A stretch of 64,000 bases of DNA from assembly GCA_035275265.1 (NCBI GenBank), contig DATENC010000028.1, positions 62,001 to 126,000 on the forward strand, read 5' to 3'. The translations under genes and the position numbers were made by a program. This document shows, piece after piece, positions 58,116 through 64,000 of this stretch (position 1 is its first letter; every line of letters begins with the position of its first letter). The notes below the pieces were generated by a model. That model worked only from the letters and a program-made list of their open reading frames with translations, ran no database searches and was not told the origin of the DNA. The DNA is from JACQAP01 sp035275265 (GTDB lineage: Bacteria > Pseudomonadota > Gammaproteobacteria > Burkholderiales > JACQAP01).

Positions 58116-59393
58116 TCAACCCATTCTCTCGATCCTCCAGGCAAAGATCGGTCTTACAACGCCTGGCATCGGCCCGCCATAGCCGTATCGAATGCCATCT
58201 GCATTCATCGGATCTCGAACATTGAAACTCAGTGCGGACTGTTCATAGAAATTCAAAGTAAGACCAACTTGACCAAAGGACGTCAGCGCCAGCCCAACAA
58301 AGTAACTTCCATCGTTCAGAAAATGTGGGGGTATTTTGCACGTTGCGATATAGTCACCCGGTTCAGTCGCTTGCACATTGGGCGCAATCGCGGTGAATGC
58401 ACAGGTCCCGTCGGCTCGAAAGAAATGAAAATTGGGAACGTTTTTCATCACCGAATCAAGAATCCTGTACTGCATTGACACGTTGAATGCTTCGCCAATA
58501 TCCAGTTCGTGAATCACGCGGCCACTCGAATCGGCGATTTGCGCTGATATCAAGCGGGCATGATTGTCACCTATCGTTCTATTGGATACGTCCGGGTCGA
58601 ATATTGCAGGGGACGAAGCCCCACCAGTGTAATACTTGAGGACGACATCCGATGGGTCACCGTCCGCTTTGACAGTTCCGGCGTCGAGGAGAATACATCG
58701 ACTGCACAATGATGTGATGGTCGCCATGTTGTGACTGACAAATAGCACCGTGCGTCCGCTTGCGGAAATTTCACCCATTCGCCCCAGGCATTTCTTTTGA
58801 AATTCGATGTCGCCGACAGCCAGGACTTCATCAACAATCAGTATTTCTGCTTCGAGCTGTGCAGCGACTGAAAATGCAAGCCGCACATACATGCCGGACG
58901 AGTAATACTTCACAGGCGTGTCGAGAAATCTTTCCACCTCTGCAAACGCGACGATGTCGTCGAACTTCCTTTGAATTTCAGTCTTGGCCATGCCAAGAAT
59001 TGCCCCATTGAGAAAAATGTTCTCTCTTCCCGTCAATTCTGGATGGAATCCCGTACCCACTTCCAGGAGGCTCGCGACCCTTCCCGTTATCGCCACCTTT
59101 CCCAATGTCGGGTCTGTAATGCGGCTCAAGATTTTTAGTAAAGTGGACTTCCCGGCGCCGTTCTTGCCTATCACGCCGACGCGCTCACCCTGTCTGATTT
59201 CAAAAGAGACGTCCTTCAATGCCCAAAAGTGCTCTCGCGACGTTTTCTGTGTGGTTTCCCGGTTCATGATGCGCCGCGACAGGGAACGGAGTCCGTCGCT
59301 CATAGCCTCTCGCAACGAAACGCCTCTCGTTCTTGCCTGATGCTGAAGGATATATTTTTTCCCCAAACCCTCAGCCTGGACGATGCAATTCAT
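58116..59393 (-). CDS. wzt: Wzt-like ABC transporter ATPase with C-terminal glycan-binding domain
   Basis: 425-aa ATPase of an ABC-2 polysaccharide exporter. Walker A is GKNGAGKST (76-84), signature YYSSGMYVRLAFSVA, Walker B ILIVDEVLAVGD and the H-loop SHNM. The N-terminal QAEGLGKKYILQHQARTRG is typical of the Wzt/KpsT group. Residues about 265-425 form a beta-rich Wzt C-terminal domain, which in other systems recognises the modified end of the glycan. It is followed (in the minus direction) by a 208-nt gap. The permease gene lies 8 nt upstream. Confidence 0.9.
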   Translation of the reverse strand: MNCIVQAEGLGKKYILQHQARTRGVSLREAMSDGLRSLSRRIMNRETTQKTSREHFWALKDVSFEIRQGERVGVIGKNGAGKSTLLKILSRITDPTLGKVAITGRVASLLEVGTGFHPELTGRENIFLNGAILGMAKTEIQRKFDDIVAFAEVERFLDTPVKYYSSGMYVRLAFSVAAQLEAEILIVDEVLAVGDIEFQKKCLGRMGEISASGRTVLFVSHNMATITSLCSRCILLDAGTVKADGDPSDVVLKYYTGGASSPAIFDPDVSNRTIGDNHARLISAQIADSSGRVIHELDIGEAFNVSMQYRILDSVMKNVPNFHFFRADGTCAFTAIAPNVQATEPGDYIATCKIPPHFLNDGSYFVGLALTSFGQVGLTLNFYEQSALSFNVRDPMNADGIRYGYGGPMPGVVRPIFAWRIERMG

Positions 59394-59401
59394 TTGAATA
59401 C

Positions 59402-60232
59402 CTATATCACGTCGGCGAAGGAGCGTTCTGTCCTACGAAAGTACCAAATGCCACTAACAAGAAGCAGGGCGGCAATCGTCAAGCTTGAAATCAGGCTGGG
59501 AACATATAGAGGCGTCTGCCCGCCCAAAGTCGACCAACGAAAGGCCTCGATAACCCCAACCATCGGATTCAGCGAATAAATGAGCCGCCACTGTTCAGGG
59601 ATAATCGAACTACTAAACCCTACGGGCGAGATCAAAAGACCAAGCTGTATCAGAAATGGGACGACGAAACGGACGTCTCGATACTTAACATTCAGTGCCG
59701 CTAACCACAGAATTGGGCCCATCGAGACAACGACGGCAAGAATCAAGAATACCGGCAGGAACAAGATGCGCCAATCAGGTATGAACTGATACCAGACCAT
59801 CAAGGCCAGCAGTAATACGAAAGAAATAACAAAATCCACCAGACTCACCACCACAGCACTCACTGGAATGATGACGCGTGGAAAATACACCTTAGAAATG
59901 ATATTCGCGTTCTGAATGAGGCTGATGCTGCCTTCGGAAAATGTGCTCGAAAAAAAATACCACGGCAGCATGGCGGAGAATACCAATACCGGGTACGGAA
60001 TCCCCTCAGAAGGAAGCTTTGCCAATTTTCCGAAAACGATTGTGAAAATAATCATGGTCAGTAACGGTCTGACCACGGCCCATGCAACCCCGATCACAGT
60101 CTGTTTGTATTTGACGAGAATGTCCCGCCATGCCAGAAACAGAAACAACTCACGATACCTCCATAGATCGCGCCAATAGTGGCGCGCAGATCGTCCGGCT
60201 TCAATCACGATCTGTTGCGAACTAATTTGCAT
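59402..60232 (-). CDS. wzm: Wzm-like ABC-2 transporter permease
   Basis: Inner-membrane permease (276 aa from ATG 60232) with six hydrophobic segments and the amphipathic N-terminal helix HYWRDLWRYRELFLFLAWRDILVKYKQTVIGVAW typical of Wzm/TagG. It pairs with wzt, 8 nt apart. The upstream in-frame stretch to 60481 (rich in Arg and Cys) is not part of the protein. Function: export of undecaprenyl-linked polysaccharide to the periplasm. Confidence 0.92.
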   Translation of the reverse strand: MQISSQQIVIEAGRSARHYWRDLWRYRELFLFLAWRDILVKYKQTVIGVAWAVVRPLLTMIIFTIVFGKLAKLPSEGIPYPVLVFSAMLPWYFFSSTFSEGSISLIQNANIISKVYFPRVIIPVSAVVVSLVDFVISFVLLLALMVWYQFIPDWRILFLPVFLILAVVVSMGPILWLAALNVKYRDVRFVVPFLIQLGLLISPVGFSSSIIPEQWRLIYSLNPMVGVIEAFRWSTLGGQTPLYVPSLISSLTIAALLLVSGIWYFRRTERSFADVI

Positions 60233-60383
60233 GTCTCGACTGGCTCCGATGTATTGATTTTTGGCATCACGCTGGAGACCTGCTAGTTTGGGATTCGGGA
60301 TTCCACACTGTTCCAGTTTTAGCTCACGACACGAATCCGAACCGCAGTCTTGCTGCAGGTCCGAGTGCTGCAGTGTTGGCCGA

Positions 60384-61355
60384 TCACGTGACTGGAGCAA
60401 AGTTCCGAGACAGGATCTGCAACACCTCCTCGGCCAAGGTTGTCGGTTCTGCCGGAACCGGAAACCATACGGTGTTGTCATCGCTACTGATACGGCCAGG
60501 CGGCGTACCTACCCCGCCGCCGAAGAGAATGGCAGGTCGTCTGGAAATTACTGCGGTACAGCCTAATTCGTCAAAGCTCCCGACATACGCGTCAGCTGCG
60601 CCGGCCAGCGCCATGCGCTCATGCAGGCTGAGCCCGTGCCCGGAAATAGATCGATGGTTCGCGGCACTTGTCGTCTGTGACGTCGGGAACGACAAATCGA
60701 AGAACCAGATGTCGGGACGCGCCTTCACCACAAAGTCGGCCAGAAAACGATGCTCCGGGGGAATATTCAGGCAGACCGCGCAGCCCCCGCCAGCCTGACG
60801 CTTGAGCAGCGTCTGCGCATCGCGCGCCGCCGCAACCGGAAGCGCGATTTCACCATGGCAAGCTTGAAGGAACTGTTCGAGTTGTCTGACACCGGGCGAA
60901 CCGAGGTCCTCGTATGGAGTCGCCGCGATCGACGGATCGTTCTGGTCCCGTTTCGCCTGCAACAGTAACAGGTCATCGGCCAGGTTCGACGAATCCCAAT
61001 ACAGGCCGATTGACCGGAGGCCCGGGAATGCCAAAAGAACCGAGAAGGCGTCATGCAAACTATCATTGGCGGCCTCTCGCGGCAGCCGCAGGCAGACGTC
61101 AAACTGGTGGCCAGGCCGGCCAGCCAGGGTGCGGTCGAGCCATAGCATCACCTGGCGCGGCAGTAACGTCGCGTCGCCTGCCGCCTCTCCCACACGAACG
61201 AGCATGTGACGCAGTCGCAGCTGAAAAGCCCTGAGCACGGCGTTAAACAACACGAACAGGAGCGTGAACGGGAAGAACTGCAGCTCGTTTAGAGCCCGGT
61301 ACGAGAAGCCGACCAGCCGCCGCCTCAGCAATATCAGTTTGTCTTCCATCTTCAC
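60384..61355 (-). CDS. Uncharacterised protein with GT-like C-terminal site
   Basis: 323-aa protein with an N-terminal hydrophobic segment (ELQFFPFTLLFVLFNAVLRAFQL). The C-terminal HERMALAGAADAYVGSFDELGCTAVISRRPAILFGGG has the layout of the donor site in TIGR04372-like transferases encoded nearby (LIGxxSGFxxLAxxxxxP). It overlaps the next upstream gene (61352) by 4 nt. It may be a divergent glycosyltransferase. No direct family recognised. Confidence 0.6.
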   Translation of the reverse strand: MKMEDKLILLRRRLVGFSYRALNELQFFPFTLLFVLFNAVLRAFQLRLRHMLVRVGEAAGDATLLPRQVMLWLDRTLAGRPGHQFDVCLRLPREAANDSLHDAFSVLLAFPGLRSIGLYWDSSNLADDLLLLQAKRDQNDPSIAATPYEDLGSPGVRQLEQFLQACHGEIALPVAAARDAQTLLKRQAGGGCAVCLNIPPEHRFLADFVVKARPDIWFFDLSFPTSQTTSAANHRSISGHGLSLHERMALAGAADAYVGSFDELGCTAVISRRPAILFGGGVGTPPGRISSDDNTVWFPVPAEPTTLAEEVLQILSRNFAPVT

Positions 61356-62365
61356 GATATGGGCCTCGCACGCAACCGCTCATGCAGTTCTTCGAAGAAC
61401 TCCCACAGTAAGTCCTGGTTTTCCCTTTCCCAATAGAGGATCTGATTTTCGTTACCGAAGGGGTAGTGGCGAGCGCCGACGGGAATTTCGATGTAGCGGG
61501 AAAAGAGGTGCTGTATATTGGTGATGAGATAGGGCTTGTTGCTAAATGTCGCCATGGCGGCGAAGCCGCTGGAGCTGCCCATGAACAAGTCCGATCGATG
61601 CAACAGCGCTAACTCATGTGCCAGACCGAAACCCATGGCGCGAGGGATCAGCACGTTGGGCAGACGAAACAGCTCGCGGTCCCACTCAGTGTAACCACCT
61701 AGAATGAGAAACAGGACATCGGGATGACGTGCGGCGGCGCGACGAATGAAGGCGTACCACTCCGGCAGCGGGGAATCGCGAAACAGGTTGGCCGGCATCA
61801 GGCTCGACGAACTCTGACGGATGTTCACCGCGACCACGAAACGACCAGCGCAGTGACTGCGACGGAATTCGTCCGCCCAATTTCCATACCCGCGCGGCGA
61901 TACGAGCCACGGCAACTGGCCATGCTGTTTGTAGTAGGCGTTGATACGCCGGTGCGAAATGAAATCCAGCCTTTTGTTGAGATGACCGAAGAAGGACGGC
62001 CATATGCGGCGCCGTCGCGCCACCTCGCGCAAGAGGAACAGGCAGAACGTAGGAGTGTGGAGAATCAGCTTCATCGATCGCAGCATCGGACTGCACAGAA
62101 ATGCGGGGAACAAGCCGTCGATAATGCCGACGTAATTGTGCTGGGTCACGAACGGCTGGTGGCGGCTCCCTGGCTTCATTGGATTGATGACCAGGTACTG
62201 GTCGATTGCGTCGCAGCCGGCTTCTTTCGCGAGGACATTTAGGTTCATCGTCCAGGTTAGCGCATCCCCTAACGCGTACGGCCCGTAAGAAAAATCGTAA
62301 ATGCCGATCATTGGCTTTCTAGCGTCGCTGCTGGCAACGCCCCTTCGGCGCTTTGTGCCACTCAT
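61352..62365 (-). CDS. Putative glycosyltransferase, paralogue of the gene at 43916
   Basis: About 337 aa from ATG 62365. N-terminal YDFSYGPYALGDALTWTMNL and the C-terminal LAHELALLHRSDLFMGSSSGFAAMATFSNKPYLIT match the 530-aa protein at 43916, with RFVVAVNIRQSSSSL in between. It lacks that protein's extra C-terminal domain. Sugar unknown. It begins 7 nt after the SGNH gene ends, so it probably forms an operon 63656 to 59402 with the exporter genes. Confidence 0.7.
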   Translation of the reverse strand: MSGTKRRRGVASSDARKPMIGIYDFSYGPYALGDALTWTMNLNVLAKEAGCDAIDQYLVINPMKPGSRHQPFVTQHNYVGIIDGLFPAFLCSPMLRSMKLILHTPTFCLFLLREVARRRRIWPSFFGHLNKRLDFISHRRINAYYKQHGQLPWLVSPRGYGNWADEFRRSHCAGRFVVAVNIRQSSSSLMPANLFRDSPLPEWYAFIRRAAARHPDVLFLILGGYTEWDRELFRLPNVLIPRAMGFGLAHELALLHRSDLFMGSSSGFAAMATFSNKPYLITNIQHLFSRYIEIPVGARHYPFGNENQILYWERENQDLLWEFFEELHERLRARPIS

Positions 62366-62372
62366 TGCTTGA

Positions 62373-63656
62373 CTATTGTGGTGCAACCTTACGTCGTTCA
62401 AGACTGCCGCCCCGCATCAATGCTTCTGCTATTGCTGCGGCATACAGGTTCATGCCCCATAAGGAAGGGTGCTCGTTGTCAGGCGTTACTTTCATCCGCT
62501 CCGGTTGCTCGACCGGCATTTTGACGTAGTCGGTAGTCCGGAGCACTTTTTTTTCCGTTACCCGTTCCAAACTTTCAAGCAGAGCGATTCCTTGCCTCTT
62601 CAGCCTGTACTCGCGGTTAGCCTTGATCTCCGAGGAGATGGCAAGGTGAAAGAGCGTCCAATCGGTTCCGCTCTCCTTGATCTTTGCCAGATCTTGCAGG
62701 AACAGCGGATCGTCGGAGTAACGTCGGAGTTCCGTACGCGGGTTCATCCCGGCAGGCGTGCGACGCCGGATGGTCCAGAAGGTTTCATCTCGCAGTAGCG
62801 CATCCATCACGAACGAATGACTGAAATCCCACACACTGGCAATCAGGAGTTGTCGGCTTGGCCGCAAAAGCAGTTGCCGTCGTTTGTCCACCAACCGCCG
62901 CAGAACGTCGTCAGGTTCCTTCGCCGTGAGCATTTTTTTACACCACGCGTACGTGGCCGAAGCCATCAGAAGATATGTGTCAGTCGCACGATCCTCGCTT
63001 GGAACCGCGATAGGATCAATGGTTGTCAATACTCGCTGGTTGTCGCCCTCCCCAATTACCGTCCGCCAAAAGCGGGCGCGCGTAAGATCGTCGGAGATAA
63101 ACGCGAAAACCGCGATGTCGGGTCTCCACTCCGGAATCTTGGCCGCTGCAAGGTCGAACATCTGGAGGACACCATAACCGTCGCGTCCAAAATTCATTAC
63201 TGCCACACTCTTCCCGAGCCGTTTCTCAAGGATTTCGTGCAGGAAGTGCGGCCAAGTCTTTCCGTTTTGATGAAACGCCGTCCATGAATCTCCGAAAACC
63301 GCGATCTTCAGCTGAGCGGACGCCCAATCCCCCGCGACTGGCCCAATATTTCCGAATTTATTAATTACAGAAATGCGGTCGCAGCTGACCACGCGTCCGT
63401 CGGAAATATTCACCTGGTCGATAGTTCGGCCAGGCGGGTAAATGTAACCGAAGTCCTTGTCGAACTCCCAGTGCGAAACGTTGTAGACCCCCAACGATCC
63501 CTTTTCCGGGTCGGGAAGAGTGAATACGTCGGGAAAATGGTTCCGGAGGTAAACACGGGATACACCTTCGAGCAACAGCGCTCCGACTAGGATTCCCGCG
63601 CTTACCAGGAACAGTGTGCCGAGAACTGTGATCAGCTTGGAGCGTGTCGATGACAT
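62373..63656 (-). CDS. SGNH/GDSL-like hydrolase or O-acetyl-handling membrane protein
   Basis: 427-aa protein with one N-terminal membrane helix (LITVLGTLFLVSAGILVGALLLEGVSRVYL) and a periplasmic SGNH-like domain. Block I is FGDSWTAFHQNG (Ser of GDS), a Gly/Asn region is NFGRDGYGV, and the C-terminal D-x-x-H is TPDNEHPSLWG. Proteins like this de-acetylate or acetylate surface glycans. It follows a degraded SxtJ/carbamoyltransferase region, which matches clusters where SGNH, SxtJ and carbamoyltransferase genes occur together. Confidence 0.75.
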   Translation of the reverse strand: MSSTRSKLITVLGTLFLVSAGILVGALLLEGVSRVYLRNHFPDVFTLPDPEKGSLGVYNVSHWEFDKDFGYIYPPGRTIDQVNISDGRVVSCDRISVINKFGNIGPVAGDWASAQLKIAVFGDSWTAFHQNGKTWPHFLHEILEKRLGKSVAVMNFGRDGYGVLQMFDLAAAKIPEWRPDIAVFAFISDDLTRARFWRTVIGEGDNQRVLTTIDPIAVPSEDRATDTYLLMASATYAWCKKMLTAKEPDDVLRRLVDKRRQLLLRPSRQLLIASVWDFSHSFVMDALLRDETFWTIRRRTPAGMNPRTELRRYSDDPLFLQDLAKIKESGTDWTLFHLAISSEIKANREYRLKRQGIALLESLERVTEKKVLRTTDYVKMPVEQPERMKVTPDNEHPSLWGMNLYAAAIAEALMRGGSLERRKVAPQ

Positions 63657-63670
63657 CGTGGAACCGACTT

Positions 63671-64000
63671 TCAGTCGGGCGAGAAGCTGTTCTTGTAATC
63701 GAGTCTAAGCCGTAAATCCTGCACTTCCTTTACGAGGAACCAGCTACCAGCAGCGACCACTTCGATCTCGGTGCCCATGAAACAGCGGAACGCATCCTTC
63801 GGCGTGCAAACGATGGTTCGCCATGAACATTGAAGCCGGTCGGGCTCACCACGCGATGCAGCAGCAATCCGACCCAGGTCTAAAGGCGGTTGAGCGGCAC
63901 GAGGAGAGAAGGCCGCAGTAAGGCCGTCGTCAGGAAAGCCGCCGCGACAACGATGGCCCATCCCCGGACTGTCCGTCCCCCGAACAGAGGCAAGCACCCC
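63671..64000 (-). pseudogene. Scrambled relic: SxtJ-like membrane segment fused to a carbamoyltransferase 3' end
   Basis: On the minus strand one frame reads PTGFNVHGEP, and a one-base shift near 63814-63816 continues IVCTPKDAFRCFMGTEIEVVAAGSWFLVKE. Together these match the end of NodU-type carbamoyltransferases ('SFNVHGEPIVCTPEDA'). Immediately upstream in the first frame is a membrane segment ending VPLNRL-stop-TWVGLLLHRVVSP (TAG at 63880-63882). This is like SxtJ small membrane proteins but with Trp changed to stop. So an SxtJ N-terminal part is joined to a carbamoyltransferase C-terminal part, with a stop and a frameshift. A single open frame of 108 aa covers the region but mixes both. 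The edge at 64000 truncates it. Confidence 0.55.

Noticed and set aside
1..64000. CRISPR arrays, tRNA or rRNA genes, complete insertion sequences
   Set aside because: No regular spacer-repeat pattern, cloverleaf or rRNA sequence, and no transposase or integrase gene, was seen on either strand.

Overview
The window reads as a chromosomal segment of a GC-rich Gram-negative bacterium, most probably a betaproteobacterium. The inference rests on gene neighbourhoods typical of that class: rhodanese-grxC-secB-gpsA-trmL, gpmA-envC-ctpA-moeB, slmA-HAD-argB, and dacC-dat-ybeD-lipB-lipA. No rRNA, tRNA or CRISPR array was recognised. Genus cannot be fixed from the sequence alone.

Layout. (1) 41-10810, minus strand: an MSHA-type type IV pilus operon in the order mshE-mshG-mshF-like-mshB-mshA-mshC-mshD-mshO-mshP-mshQ. 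The secretin/assembly half (mshI to mshN) is absent here. (2) 10918-23561: mostly housekeeping genes (trmL, gpsA, secB, grxC, a rhodanese, a PglL/Wzy-like O-oligosaccharyltransferase, gpmA, envC, ctpA, moeB, slmA, a HAD phosphatase, argB, hsp20). hsp20 has a heat-shock-type promoter and a clear terminator. (3) 23903-28942: a copper-linked block. It holds a Cys-rich bufferin-type RiPP precursor, its DUF692/MNIO modifying enzyme, its DUF2063 partner, a large zincin peptidase and a PCuAC copper chaperone. (4) 29044-33050: dacC, dat, ybeD, lipB, lipA.

(5) 33153-64000: a surface-polysaccharide island. It has glycosyltransferases, a WecA-like initiating transferase, an O-antigen ligase/polymerase-like protein, two alkaline-phosphatase-fold proteins, several methyltransferases, a DegT aminotransferase, a DPM1-like transferase, a Wzx flippase, a Wzm/Wzt ABC exporter and an SGNH hydrolase. 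From about 44 kb on many genes look less GC-rich than the housekeeping part. The island carries signs of turnover: a TA-flanked MITE-like element, a broken methyltransferase, a duplicated gene pair in which each copy has lost the opposite member, and at the right edge a scrambled SxtJ/carbamoyltransferase relic.

How the parts may work together. Regions 1, 2 (PglL-like gene) and 5 together describe a cell-surface programme: a pilus whose ATPase has a c-di-GMP-type N-terminal domain, a possible pilin glycosylation ligase, and a lipid-linked glycan pathway running from initiation (WecA) through decoration (methylated amino sugar genes) to export. The most notable compact system is the copper bufferin cluster. 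The most unusual sequence-level observations are the reciprocally degenerated gene pair with a probable non-AUG start, and the MITE that supplies the stop codon of its neighbour.
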